This document shows positions 20,999 to 32,653 of a stretch of DNA of 64,000 nucleotides, one piece after another; position 1 is the stretch's first letter, and the number at the start of each line of letters is the position of its first letter. The notes beneath the pieces were generated by a model. That model worked only from the letters and a program-made list of their open reading frames with translations. It was not told the DNA's origin and searched no databases. The position numbers and the translations under genes were made by a program. This DNA is from Pseudogymnoascus destructans (Eukaryota > Ascomycota > Leotiomycetes > Thelebolales > Thelebolaceae). The DNA lies in assembly GCF_001641265.1 (NCBI RefSeq), contig NW_020167520.1, positions 744,001 through 808,000 of the forward strand, in the 5' to 3' direction.

Positions 20999-22075
20999 CA
21001 GATATATATAACATGGACGAGACGGGACTATACTAGAAGATGACAACATCAAGGGGCTTTATGACAGCAGAGGCAGCTAGCTATAGGTTGGAAAAGAGAG
21101 AAGGCAAGAATATCAGTAGTTGTTTGTGTTAATTCAACTAGCACAGATCGATTTCCACTATGATTTATTAGAAAGGCACCACGAGCTCTTCGAAATGTTG
21201 AAGTCACAGCAATAGGAGGGGTTTAGAGATGGAATAAAAAGGCTTAGATGAATTAGTTCATTATGGCAGAATGGTTAAAGGCCTTCTATTTACAAGTAGG
21301 CACATCTCGATTAATACTCCTAATGATGGATAACTTCTTAGCACATATCGCCACCATTAAATCAACTCCTCCTCCCCTAAACATCTGCATCATCTAGCTT
21401 CCTCTAAATGCAACAAGCTGATTTCAATCTCTTGATCAAGGCATCATCTCTACCCTTAAAGCATACTACTAATGACAATGGCTCCACTATATGCTTGAAT
21501 GTTACGAAGCGAATAAAGACCCTGTCTAAGCAATAAACATCTAACTTGTGATTTGATGGCTCATTCGATCATGGACTTACGATGTTACAAACATAACTAT
21601 CTATAACTGCTTTCGAAAAAGCACAATTCTCTAACGCCTAATTCAGCTTCTAATACACCCTCTTCCTAATATGAACGACCTTTATCAACAAGTATAACAA
21701 GTTGGCTACATCCGTGATGCTATGGATCTCTTGAACTTCTTAAATCCAGTGGAGGAGGACATAGAGATGATAGAGGAGAACATTAGGGAGCCTATAGGGG
21801 AGGATATACTACTAGAGCAGGTCATTGCATAATATATACTAGATTCTAAGGCTTAAGATGATGACAAGGATGAAGAGCTTAATCCATAGTCTGTGCTAGC
21901 CCCATAAGCTGCACATCAAGCTGTACAACGTCTGATTAAGTTTATAGAATCTAGGAATAGTGGCACGAAGGAGGCAGCAGTGTATTTACGGTCCTTTGAG
22001 AAGTTTAAGAGAGAGTTGGGGCTTATAGTAGCCAATTCTAAGGCACAGGGAACCTTGGATGGCTGGTTTATGTAA
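20900..22075 (+). pseudogene. pogo/Tigger-like transposase relic with many stops
   Basis: Same family as 653-2996. Readable blocks are FEEEISKFALEFDSKLSATN, DIYNMDETGLY, MDNFLAHIATIKSTPPP, FQSLDQGIISTLKAYY, NCFRKSTI and the C-terminus AQGTLDGWFM. All three catalytic Asp positions can be seen. Stops are numerous, mostly TAG/TAA where Trp or Gln is expected (for example before TRNMDETG... and in IWLPLNATS-), which fits C-to-T/G-to-A decay. A TIR-like tail (TCTCGATATTATTTAC, about 22130) follows the stop. Confidence 0.8.
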
Positions 22076-23741
22076 ATTGCCTTATTTTAGATAGATGTCG
22101 CGTGAAATTCGATATCTCAATATTTACGCTATCTCGATATTATTTACAGGAGCTGAGCTATCGACCTAACGGATTATGACTGTAGTAGCGAGCTGCTACA
22201 CTGTATCAGCTTTAGACTACAGTAGGAAATAGTGGCAACAGGGGGGCGCAAGGATTATGGTTACATCATTTCCTATCTAGGCTAAAGCTGCTACGCTGCT
22301 ACGCTGCTACACTCAAATTACGATGCTGAAGTGGCCTATTGGCATGCCATGTTTTGTACCAGGCCAGCTACTCGATCGATATTGACCAGCCATAGCTGAA
22401 GCCAGAAGCTTGGGTTTGGCAGGGCGGTGTGATGTACGACGACATGGTTCAATAAACGTCCCAGCCCCTGGGATTGTATCGGTGAGTACTCTCTAGAAGT
22501 CCTAGGACGTCGTCGTACAAATCTCCAAATCTCTAGGTTTGTGTCATCGGTATTCTAGCAACTCATCAAGACCCCCATCATCTCATCCATCCCTGAACCA
22601 GACCCTCAGGCACACCTCCCCTCCCCCTGGACCATGTTCACCGTACCTGCCGCAAAGAGAAGAGAGGTCGCAGGACTCAGATTGCCAAATCCTGTCTCCA
22701 GCGCGCAGGCGCCCGACTCACCTCAGCTCAGTTGTCCCTAGCATCAGAAGCGGGGGATCAATACTTCACATCTCAGAAAGAACGTGTAACATCCCCAATC
22801 CATCCCTTACGCAATAACACCATCACCCACCTCGCAACCCGCTACCGATTCCCCCAATCCATCACTCCTGACTCAGCGCCGTGCATAACACACCCCCACC
22901 ACCGGCACACTCCGCGCTTCTGCCGAAAAACCAGATCCGAATACCAACTACTCATGTAGGCGCAGTAGATCCAACCCGCGCCACCTCCCCATCAGATCTC
23001 AGAAAACTTCCCATCGCGGGGGATCGGGACAGGGAACGTGCATCCACCAACCGAGAAGGGCATGGTGGTCGTGCGCGGCACGCGGCACGGAGCGTTAGCG
23101 CCGAGCGATTGTCCGGTTCTGGCGCGTAGTGGGGCGAGGAGATGCTCGATGGAGGTGCGTGCAGTAACCGGAAGTTCTGGATGCGGATGTTAGGATTGAG
23201 TCGAGAGGAGAAATTCCTGTTTGTTTCGGTGAGCAGGCAGGGATTCCCGGCTGCATGGGCTGCATGGGCTGCATGGGCGAGCTACGGATGTGCCACGGGC
23301 CTCTTTGGGGGGCTTAGTATGGATGGATTGGGGAGGGAGTGGGAGACGCGATAGCGAGGGGAAAGAGACGTGCATGAGGGGTCGATAGTCGCCGATCCCG
23401 CGGCTTCCACATCTTCTCCCGCCGGGCCAATTTCTATGCTGCGTTTTCCTGTTTCCTGCTTTTAGTCGGCATCTTGCCAGGCCGGGCATGCAGGAGGGGT
23501 GTCGTAGCATGACATGGCTGGGAAAATGCGATGAGTCTGTGCCGTTCGTGCCGTGGTCGCCTCCTGACAGATTCTCACACATAAGTACGGTGGGTTCTCT
23601 CTGTTTCTCCTGTCGCTTGGTTTTGGAAATGGGGAAGCTCGCATCTGCCTCTTATCTGTCTCTATCAGCTCAACTTTTGCGGCTTTGCTCAGTGCTTTTT
23701 ATCCTTTTGCTTCATCTCTGAAACGACGGCTACGAGACAGT
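22076..23741. other. intergenic, no gene seen
   Basis: At 22195-22315 there is a loose inverted repeat with a GCTGCTACGCTGCTAC tandem. The rest is the long pyrimidine-containing upstream region of the RGS gene. Short ORFs here have no protein-like features. Confidence 0.5.
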
Positions 23742-25270
23742 ATGGTCTACTCACTTGCGTATCGGCGCCCGGCGTATGTGGAGCCTGAGATTTATGCATC
23801 GAGGCAATCGGGGAGTGAGAAGGATGCTAAGGAGGAGTCTGTTCGGTCGGGAAGGTCTGGAAAGAATTCGGGGATTCCGGCGGCATTGGCTTTTGATAAA
23901 ATTGTCGATGGAGGGACTTGTGCTGTGAGTACCCGTTTCTCACCTCTCATATTCATTGTGGGAGCAAACTTCATCGGATTTGTTGCTATTTTTAATTTAT
24001 TTCATCTGTCATGGATTTCGTCGATGTGCTACCATACTAATACCACCCCAGCCATGCACGCTCCGCGATTTCATGGACTACATGCTCTACGTCGAGCACT
24101 CGGCCGAGAATCTGAAATTCTACCTCTGGCTACACGACTACACAGAGCGCTTCAACAACCTCACCGAGTCCTCCAAAATGCTCTCCCCACAATACATCTA
24201 CGTCTCCCCCGAGCGCACCTCCTTGGTCACCATGCCCCTCCCCGCCGTCCCCAAACGCCAAAGCTTTACCAACGAAGTCTTCAAAGGCACCGTCTTTGAC
24301 AACGACCCCTTCCGCACCCCCTGCTCCTCAGACTCAGACCTCACCGACCGCCCCGCAATCTTCTCCCTCCCCTGGTCCAACGTCCGCATCCCCGGCAGAA
24401 AAACCCCCTCGCCCACGAAACCCAACCGCACCCTCGCCATCTCCGCCTTCGCCAAAACAGGCATGCGCCCACCCTGTACGTTTCCCCCCCTTTCCATTCC
24501 CCATTACCAACTCCCATTAACACTCCACAGTCTCTACACAACCCTTCCGCACCGAAATCTCACGCGTAATAAGCACTTACCTCCTCCCCTCCTCCCCCCA
24601 CGAACTCAACCTCTCCTCTCGCGACCGCGCCGCCCTCCTCGCAGCTTTAGAACGCACCACCCACCCCTCGGCCTTCATCCGCGCCCGCGCTGCCATCGAC
24701 GATTCCCTACACAATCAATCCCATCCCAATTTCGTCCGTTGGGCCATCGCTAATGGAAACCCCCCCCGCATCTCCTTCGCGTGGTGGGGCGGCATCGCGT
24801 TGCTATTCTTCGGCACCCTGATAGCGATGCTTCTCACCCTGTCACGCGCGCCGAGGGGATACAGGATCCTTGCTGCGATACCGTGGGTTATTGGCGCGGC
24901 GACGTTTGGTGCCGCAAGAGAGGGATTGTGCGTTTGTCTGCATGCGATGCGAGCACGGCAGGTGCGGCCGTGGGAGTTATTCGGGGACAGCGAGGCGGAG
25001 GTGGAGATGGGGAAGGCGGAGTTGGATGGGATGAGCATTACGACGAGTGGGTTGAGCGTTATGATGGGGGTGGGGGATGCGCCGTGGGTGGGACGGTATA
25101 AGAAGAGGGGGCTGTTGAGACGGGTGTTTGAGAGGCAGGTTAGGGTTGTGGAGCCGGCGCTGAGGGAGGTGCAGAATACCTTGTTTGTGCAGGCGGCGTT
25201 GGTGGCGGTGCTTGGGACGGCGGTGGCGACAGGGGTGTTTGTCGCGATGCCGAGTGGGAATTTCTTTTGA
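23742..25270 (+). CDS. membrane-anchored RGS-domain protein
   Basis: Three exons, 23742-23924, 24052-24475 and 24531-25270, give 448 residues. The first half of an RGS domain (CTLRDFMDYMLYVEHSAENLKF...LWLHDYTERF, residues ~63-90) and the second half (FRTEISRVISTYLLPSSPHE...LAALERTTHPSAF, residues ~207-245) are separated by a ~110-residue Ser/Pro-rich insert. Three hydrophobic segments follow: GGIALLFFGTLIAMLLTL, ILAAIPWVIGAATFGAA and VAVLGTAVATGVFVAM. RGS domains speed GTP hydrolysis on G-alpha subunits; the tail segments suggest membrane anchoring. The arrangement resembles fungal RGS proteins with C-terminal membrane segments. The split RGS domain is part of the predicted gene, not a frameshift. 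Confidence 0.87.
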
Positions 25271-26176
25271 GTTGCTTGTGATGGTGTTTGGTGGTTTGTT
25301 GTATATATTGAGGGCGTGCTTGGTGTATAGTGGGGGTGTGTGGGCTTGATATACTTTTTTGCTTTGCGTTTGTCTATACCTTTCTTCTTTTTAATAGGGT
25401 TTGCTCGGAGTACATACGATTATAACGAGCTATGATGAGACGCCCTTATGGCGGCCACAAATATATGATATTTATGACCAGTTGAATGGTATTAGTGCGA
25501 GACAAGGCAGTTGCCTGTCTTCGATGTGATTGAGGAGAAGTCTGGAAAAGCAAGCCTTGTTATTTTGGTATTGTTACTAGCAGTTTAAGATAATAGTCCT
25601 CATCTTTTCGGCTCCATTTTTGAGAGGCTGGCTTGTTTGCTTGCAGCCCTCAGTGATTAAGAGCCTTCATTTCAACTATAGTTCCTGTAAACACCAGCTG
25701 TTTCGTAAAGACTCAGAAGCCAAATTCAGCCTTGATAGTTTCCGAGATAGCCGCCATGGTCCAGGAACTCCGAAGCATCAACGTCACTTCATTAGGATGG
25801 GGGAACTAGTCATGGAGTCAATACCATTTATATACACGGTCACAATTATATTCTTCAAACAACACGCACATCAGAGCGGACCGAAAGAAATTCCATCCTC
25901 GTCTAACCCTGGCTTATAAGCCGTGAAAGTAATAGAACATCTCTAGATGCCAGGACGTCTAAATCCACACTCATTGCACTCCCCAATATGCCCGGTTCCA
26001 GCTTTCCATGCCTCGCGAACACTTCTTGTCATTTTCCACATCGGGCCGTAATTTTCTTCGCCGGCCTTCTATATTCAGTGCGATATCCCACTCCTCCACC
26101 AACAGGCTTAACGCCTCACTTTATCTCCGCAATCCTAATTCCTCCATACCAGACTGAATACCATCTATCGACGGAT
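25271..26176. other. intergenic between convergent genes
   Basis: No gene recognised. It holds the 3' ends of the RGS gene (plus) and the MPC2 gene (minus). Confidence 0.5.
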
Positions 26177-26890
26177 CTAGGCACTCGCCACAACTGGCTC
26201 GGGAGCCTGCTCTATCTTCGCCTTCTCAGCTGCCGCAGCTGCCTTGCCCTCGGGGCTGTTCTGGTACAACAATATACGGGTAACCTGGATAGCACCAACG
26301 CATCCAAGGAAGAAGTTGACTGTGGCGAGACTGGGAGGTGGTTAGCACCGGCACGGATAAGGTAGGGGTGGGAGAGAACGTACAGAATGTTCTTGGGCTT
26401 GATGATCAAGCACCAGCGTGTCCAGATTGCGCCGGTGCAAGTGAGGGCAGCGTTCTGAGTAAGAGAGAGGGACTCTGCTGGGCGTGCGAAGTCGGAAACA
26501 CCAGCGAGGACAAGGGTCCACTGGTTCGAGTTAGCTATGTGCTCAAACGATACTGGCATCGACGAGGGGTCGAGGAATCGTAGATTCCAAGTGATGGGGA
26601 AAGTGTACCTTCATGACCGGAGCCCTATTCGCGAATTAGCTTTCTTGTACGCCGGTATATGAATTCAACCCATTGGATCGCGTGGCTTACCAGAAATGCA
26701 CCGTCTTAACTCCGATAGGGCTGTCCCAGGCAGTCTTGAACCAGCTCGCCTTTGCGGCTCCCTGTGCCTCAGAGGAAGTGCCCTGGAAGCGTCGGCCGGC
26801 GCGGGTTGTGTTGCGGGCGAAGGCCGATTGGAATTGAGCCCTCGAGGCATTGTTGAGGATAGGGCGGGCGGTGCGGAAGAGAGTTGCCAT
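26177..26890 (-). CDS. MPC2: mitochondrial pyruvate carrier subunit, MPC2 type
   Basis: Inner mitochondrial membrane protein that, with MPC1, imports pyruvate into the matrix. Four exons, 26890-26691, 26624-26609 (only 16 nt), 26520-26384 and 26330-26177, join in frame to 168 residues. The conserved core reads FWAPVMKWTLVLAGVSDFAR, PAESLSLTQNAALTCTGAIW, TRWCLIIKPKN and VNFFLGCVGAIQVTRIL, as in Mpc2/Mpc3. The N-terminus is Arg/Ser/Ala-rich (MATLFRTARPILNNASRAQF), a presequence longer than in yeast. An upstream in-frame ATG at 26926 exists, but the basic presequence starting at 26890 is the better fit. The 16-nt microexon is supported by the reading frame and by conserved APVMK. Confidence 0.93.
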
Positions 26891-27245
26891 TGTGACGGAG
26901 TGTCGAAGCAAGGGCGCTTCTATCAACTTGATCGTTATTCGGACGAGGGAGGGGAAGGCGAGTATCGAGGCCGGTGCAGTTAAGCTTCAATGAGGCCGAT
27001 GAGGTGGAGTAGATTATATTCGGGGTGCGAGGCTGACGACTCACAAGAATGTTGAACGGCCTATGTGGAGAGTTTGGGGATATAATCCTTGTGCATCCTC
27101 CAATCAGTCGCCGACATTGCATAAATCGGGTGTTTGTGCACGGCGCGGAACAACGTTTAGGCGACGTCGGATCAACAGCTTCGTGAATCGGAATTGGAGG
27201 TAACAAGACCGCCAGCTCGAATCTTCAAGCATACAACTGATCACC
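26891..27245. promoter_or_regulatory. shared divergent promoter, MPC2 / NDUFA2
   Basis: 355 bp between two head-to-head nuclear genes for mitochondrial energy metabolism. No TATA box or factor site is claimed. Co-regulation is inferred from arrangement and function only. Confidence 0.45.
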
Positions 27246-27743
27246 ATGTCGGGTAAATACACATTCACCAAAGGCCTCAAGGAGGTGCGATTCCTGCTGT
27301 GCCAGACTGGCGAGACGAGCAATGCTACGAGGTGCGACTCCCCCGTCCCAGCTCCGTTGTTTTTCGGGACCCCCATTGCGCCCCGGATGCAATTGAATGC
27401 GACCCGCACATGCGTGCAAGCAGTTGAGGACATTTGCTGATTCTATGAAACCCTCAGATCTTTTCTCGCACGCGCGTACCCCACGATGAAGAAGTACAAC
27501 CCGTCCACGCCAATCATGATCCGCGAGGCCGCAGGGACACAACCACAGGTTTTCGCCCGCTACGGTCAGTACAACATCAGTCGTAGAGAAAGGATATCTA
27601 GGGCGCACTTCAAAGATCGAGGAGAACAGTATGCTGACAATGAGTTTGCAGACTTCGGCAAGGAGAAGAGCGAGCTATTGGCTGGGTTGTCGGATAAGGA
27701 AATCGAAGAGAAGGTTACTGGACTTGTGAAGTCCGAGGCATAA
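27246..27743 (+). CDS. NADH:ubiquinone oxidoreductase 10.5-kDa subunit (NDUFA2/B8)
   Basis: Accessory subunit of respiratory complex I with an L51/S25/CI-B8 thioredoxin-like fold. Three exons, 27246-27331, 27458-27564 and 27652-27743, give 94 residues, the usual size. Blocks: KYTFTKGLKEVRFLLCQTGE, then RAYPTMKKYNPSTPIMIREA, then GTQPQVFARYDFGKEKS, and the C-terminus EEKVTGLVKSEA. The 'KxxNPxxPIxIRE' segment is the family hallmark. Introns of 126 and 87 bp have GT-AG ends. Confidence 0.94.
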
Positions 27744-27954
27744 CTTGTCGGTGGTGGATGAGACTGATGGCGATGGGCAACTGTATATATGGGATAGAAG
27801 AGGGCCATGAATGAAGATTTGTACGAGCTGGACCCCCGAAAGCCTATGCGTGTGCCTACGAACGAGACTATGTGCCGTTGGTGTGCGAGTTTGAGAAGTA
27901 CTGGGAGGAATTTGTGCAACTGCATTAATGACACCCTCGAAAAGAAAAATGGCA

Positions 27955-28350
27955 ATATTTCACGTGGAAATGACGGCTAGCCGGTAGGAATAAGGGATGG
28001 AGCTGCTCGTCTCTAATGTGAAAGGAGGGCCTGACATGCCAAAGGAAGGAGCAACCGACTTGTGTGCCAAAGGGGGTGGAAGGAACGACCGAGTTGCTAA
28101 AGGAAGGAGCGACTAACTTGTTTACCAAGGGAAGGAACGACCGGCTTGCTTTCCTAAGGAAAGAGCGGCTGACTATAGTTGCCAAGGGAAGGAGCTACGG
28201 ACTGATTTACTAAAGGGAGGAATGGCTAGCTTCAGTTACTAAGGGAAGGGACGTCTGACTTGCGTTCTAGAGGAAGGAATGGCCGACTTCAGCTACTAAA
28301 GGAAGGAATGACCGACTTTCTTTCTAGAGGAAGGAGCCGACTTGCTTTCT
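27955..28350 (+). repeat. degenerate ~30-45-bp minisatellite
   Basis: About ten diverged units built on AAAGGAAGGAGCGACTNACTTG followed by C/TTT(A/T)CC or TTTCTAGAG, between about 28020 and 28350. Units vary in length and base. No ORF spans it. It lies 3' of NDUFA2. Confidence 0.7.
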
Positions 28351-28799
28351 AGAAGATGAACTATACACAGTCAGAGCCCGTCTTTAGGCTAGACTACTAA
28401 CTTAAACATTAACGTACGCACCGAATACTAAATTGGTGTGCTCGAGTAGTCACCATGGAAATGAGCTATGATAACTTTCGACCTTCACCCGAGCTATATG
28501 ACGACTCGGATTCAGATGAAGAAGAAAACACCCGAGAGGCTGCATCTGCCGGGAGCCAATCAACGAAGAAGCAGTAGTTGGGAAGAAGGTAGGCTTTCAA
28601 CCTGTCTTTCAATTGAGTTCGGGCGCCAATCTTGTTGTGACAGCTAGCCCAGACAAATGAAAATAATTGTACGTGGCTGGTGTGGGCAATGACCCGCGCG
28701 GCGACGGGTTACTCGTTCCCGTATATAGCCATGGTATTTCTCGTAGTTTTTAAAACGCCAGTCTTTCAAGCCATCCATATACTCCTGTCCACAACCCCA
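28351..28799. other. intergenic with one 40-codon acidic ORF
   Basis: A short ORF at about 28455-28577 starts MEMSYDNFRPSPELYDDSDS and ends ...STKKQ. Its context CACCATGG is good, but there is no homology cue or intron evidence. Otherwise nothing seen. Confidence 0.3.
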
Positions 28800-29671
28800 C
28801 TATTCTTCCTCGCTCTCGCTACTCTCCCCACCCCCCTTCGCCAACTCTCTTTCCAGCTCAGCCTCAAGGTCAACCTCCTCCTCCCTCTCCTCCTCACTCT
28901 CCTCTTCCTCCATCCCCCCTTGGGTCGGACTCCCCAAGTCCAGCACCTCCACATCCATATCCCCATCCGCATCTTCATCCTCATTCATATCTATATCCAC
29001 ACGTTCAACCACTCTCTCTTCCCTTCCCCCCAACGGCGTCCCAAGCCCCAACCCAAACGGCCTCGTCGGCGCTCTCCCCCCGGGATACTCAATCGTCAAC
29101 CCATCATCACTCTCACTCTCACTCAAGCTCTTCTCCCTCCTCCTCCTCCCCGCAGTCTTCTGCCTCTTGACCTCCTCCTTCGGCGCCGCCACGCTCTTCC
29201 TCCGGCCCTTCGGCGCAGCCTTCACGGGACTCTCATCCTGCGCTGCTCCCCCCTCCTCTCCCTCTGCTCCCGATGAACGCACAAATGCCATCTCGAACAC
29301 CGAGTCGACGGGCCGCAGTTCCCAGCCCGAACGGCTGGCGTCCCAGACGAGCACGTAGCGTGCGGCTTTCTTGGGGGCGCCGGAGCTACGTGGGCCATGG
29401 TAGAAGGAGGTGGATGTTGCGGTCGACATGGTCAAGTTGTATTTGTGCTGGTCGGAGGTGGAGGGTTTGAGGAGGGCGGAGGTCGCGGGCGCGGAGAGGG
29501 GTGGGGAGTCTGTCGGTGTTAGCTAGGGTCGACAATGGAGCGGGGGGGGAGGGGGACTGTACATTTTATGGCTGTTATGAGGTCTTTGTTGCTTAGGCCT
29601 TGGTTGAGGAGGGCAGGGCTGAGGAAAATGGGGTAGCTCCCTGAGGTTGGGGGCTCGGAGGGTGCAGCCAT
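28800..29671 (-). CDS. EAF-domain transcription elongation factor
   Basis: Two exons, 29671-29563 and 29509-28800, give 272 residues. The N-terminal EAF domain (ELL-associated factor family) begins GSYPIFLSPALLNQGLSN, crosses the intron at AIKY-SPPLSAPATS, and continues YNLTMS, FYHGPR, ARYVLVWDASRSGWELRPVD and SVFEMAFV. EAF proteins bind ELL and stimulate RNA polymerase II elongation in the nucleus. The rest is low-complexity: a basic stretch (KGRRKSVAAPKEEVKRQK, RRRREK) and a long acidic tail (EEEESEEEREEEVDLEAELE). The basic and acidic blocks fit a nuclear, disordered C-terminus. The intron donor GTACAG is weak but the frame demands it. Confidence 0.85.
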
Positions 29672-30509
29672 TGTATCGTTGTGTTTAGCGTCAGGGTTAA
29701 CGTTGGAGGCTGTGGGGTGGGGAGGGATGTGCTGTCATTTGTTCGTAATTGGTGACTGTTCGAATGCACAGGGCCAGGCGATGGGGTGCAAAAGATTCGT
29801 CTATGTGAAGGCCAAAAGCCAGTTATAGATATTCTCTTTGTGGTAGTTAAGAGTGTAGCAGGTTGTCGTGGATGATGAGTGAGGCTGGTTCTGGCTCACT
29901 ATGTAAGCCGCCGGGTGTCACCCGGATCGGCGCTTACCGAAGATGCGCCGTCGGCGCTAGCGTCCCCATCGAACTACTTCTGGGCCGCTGAGTTTACTGT
30001 TTAAATTCTACCTAAAATCTAAACGGTAAATTCCTATAAATGGTAATAAGAAAATAGCTTACTGACCTTACAACCTACAGAGCCAGTGATTCATTTTAAT
30101 AGTATCGTTGCTAGCAACTGTTGGAATTATTGTGGTTGATAGTGACTGGAAGCAGCACAGCCCTTGTACTGAGAATCCTCTTTTATTTTTATCACTTCTG
30201 GAGCAATTGCTAGTCTATCAAGGTAACTACTACGAGACCCTATATAACTCTTATTATATGGGATGATTTGTCCTAAACGACCTGGGTAAATCGAAACCGT
30301 AAAAGGTAAATAGCGGCGAAATGGAACATCCTAACCTCTAAATGCAAACAACGACCTGCATTATTACCGTAGCAGCCCCCCAACCTTATCAAAAGCAGCA
30401 AAAACACAACAATGCTTGGCAAGCTACGCATCGCCCACCCAAAGTCAAGCCGTGGTAGACTGTCCATATACTCCCGCATCAGCAACACCTCCGTTAGGAT
30501 GAGCCTCAG
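29672..30509. other. intergenic, no gene seen
   Basis: Promoter side of the EAF gene and 3' side of CRY-DASH. No RNA gene or repeat identified. Confidence 0.5.
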
Positions 30510-32653
30510 CTACCCTTCTAATACGGGGTTCGTAACACCGTGCCCCCATCGGCCTCCATTGCCTCCCCTCCCCCGAAGGGAAGGGCCTCTCGGACGCTCA
30601 TTACCGCGGGGGTTCCAGTCGCCGCGAGTGTTATAAGTAATGTAGCCACCCACATATGGACCACCACCGCTATACCCGCCGCCACCACCGTACACTCCAC
30701 CGCCGCCATACGGTCCACCCCCACCATATGCTGGCCCACCACCACCATACGCTCCACCGCCACCATACCCACTGTCACGTCCTCTCTGCGGGCCCATCGG
30801 ACCTCCTCTCCCAACACCCCGCCCACCCCTATAACCCTGCCCCTCTACTCCATCCGCTCGTCTTGCCCCCTTCTGCTTCCGCTCAACCGTGAACTCAATC
30901 GGTTTCAGGGGCGTCCTCACCCACTCTAGACCATGAATCCCCAAACACACCTGTCTCTCTTTCGACATCGTCCACGCCTGAAAGCACTCCCCTAGACTAA
31001 GCTCCAACCCGCCATTATGCTCTCCCACCCCCGCTAACTCCACGATCCAAGCGCGACAGTACTCCCCCTTCGGGTCATAATCCCACGACTGCTTAATAGG
31101 ATTAAAGCTGCGACCGTCGCCGCGCGGGTCATTTCCCACACCAGCCACGTACTGCCAGTTGCCCCAGCAGCTGCTGACGTCGTAGTCCTCGAGCGCGTAC
31201 TCGTACCACTCTGCGCCCAGGCGCCAGTCAAGCTCGAGGTGCTTCGCGAGGAAGTTGGCGACGTTCTGCCGCGCGCGGCTGGATGTGTATCCCGTTAGCG
31301 CTAGCTCGCGCTGGCTCGCGTCGATGAGTCCTGTACCGGTTGTTCCGTTGAGGAAGCGCGCGAGCGCTGCTGAGCTGGCGGGATCAGTCGAGGGTGTGGT
31401 CCATGGTTGCGAGAAGTCGCGGCGGAAGCCGCCGATGGAGAAGAGGAGTGCACCGTATTTTCGTGTGCAGAGGCGCATGTAGTCGCGCCAGAGGAGTTCG
31501 TACCGGATGGCTGACGTGCCGCCCGTCTCGCCCTTGCCGAAGCCAGGAGTGGAGGCGCAGGAGGGGAGGTTGGAGTCGCCAGATTCGAATGAGACGAGGG
31601 AGTCGTGTATTTGACGTGCTGTGATGCAGCCTTGAGAGAGGTAGGAAGAGAGGCGCACGCTGTAGTCTGCGCCCATAAGGTCGTTTCGCGTGTCTTTGTA
31701 GGTGGTGATGGCGCCGGATTCGAGGAGGTGTAGGAGTCGGGATTTGGCGGCCTGGGATCCGCCGTGGAGGGTGGGGGATGGTGGCATGGAGCTTGGGCGC
31801 AGTGGGAATGTGGGGAGAGGCGATTGGGATATGGGTGAGAGGAGAGATGATTCAAGATCTTCGTAAGAGTTTGGTATAACGAATGGTGGAGATTGAGGCG
31901 GAATTATTGACATTGGAGGTAACGGTGGTAGTGTACCTTTGGCCGGCGTGGGTAGGAGAGCCCGAGGCGCATTGAGGAGTGGTTCAACAAGCTTTCGGTA
32001 GGTGGTGAAAACATCTGGAAGCTCACTGATGTCTTTGAGCGGGACATCATCGCTGTTTGGGTTAGAATCCTTCATATGAGCATCACAGATATGGGACACA
32101 GTGTTGCAAAGCACACGGTACAAGGGGAGACATACTCATCTACGAAGTACTTCTCATCCTTCCACAACTTGAAGTCGACACCTGCCGCGTCACAAATGGT
32201 CTTGCAATCTTTCTCGTCAAGTTTCTCCTCGACGCCTTCTTCGGCAGTCATCCACACAGCAGCGATATTCACCCCTTTCCCATTAAATTTGAACCCTGCT
32301 AAGAGATCTTTCAGAACATCGCTTAACATGCCAACTCTTACCTCGAGTCCGCTGCCCACATTTCCAAGGGTTTCCTTTAACTCCCAAACACTCTCCGCTA
32401 TGAATTTAGCCCGGTGCGGCCCGCATCTCCAGAACTTGCTGATGCTGGATCGTGCCTCGGGATACGGACTCTTCTCCTCAGAGACTTTTGGGATGAAACC
32501 AGAGACTTCTATCTGCTGCGCCGGGAAAGCATAGACGGGGAGGAGGTGCGTATATGTTTTAGCGGCATCAGTAGCCGCAGTATGAAAGACTGGATTATCT
32601 TCTAGGCGGAGGTCCCTCCGTAAGAGATAGATGAGAATATTTGGCGGCGTCAT
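30510..32653 (-). CDS. CRY-DASH cryptochrome (photolyase family) with Gly-rich tail
   Basis: Blue-light flavoprotein; CRY-DASH enzymes bind FAD and repair or sense UV damage in single-stranded DNA. Two exons, 32653-32136 and 32052-30510, give 686 residues. The N-terminal photolyase domain starts ILIYLLRRDLRLEDNPVF and includes RSSISKFWRCGPHRAKFIAE. The FAD-binding domain contains SQGCITARQIHDS, LLWRDYMRLCTRKYGALLFS, ALTGYTSSRARQNVANFLAK and LDWRLGAEWYEYALEDYDVS, then CWGNWQYVAGVGNDPR and the N-P-I-K-Q-S-W-D-Y-D-P-x-G motif. From residue ~590 the tail is RGG and GGGG-rich with Tyr, as in other fungal CRY-DASH proteins, suggesting RNA or single-strand binding. The acceptor AAACAG at 32053-32055 keeps frame into DDVPLKDISELPDVF. 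Confidence 0.93.

Noticed and set aside
28455..28577. 40-codon ORF MEMSYDNFRPSPELYDD...
   Set aside because: Good start context but too short, no homologue cue, no second exon found. Kept only as a note.
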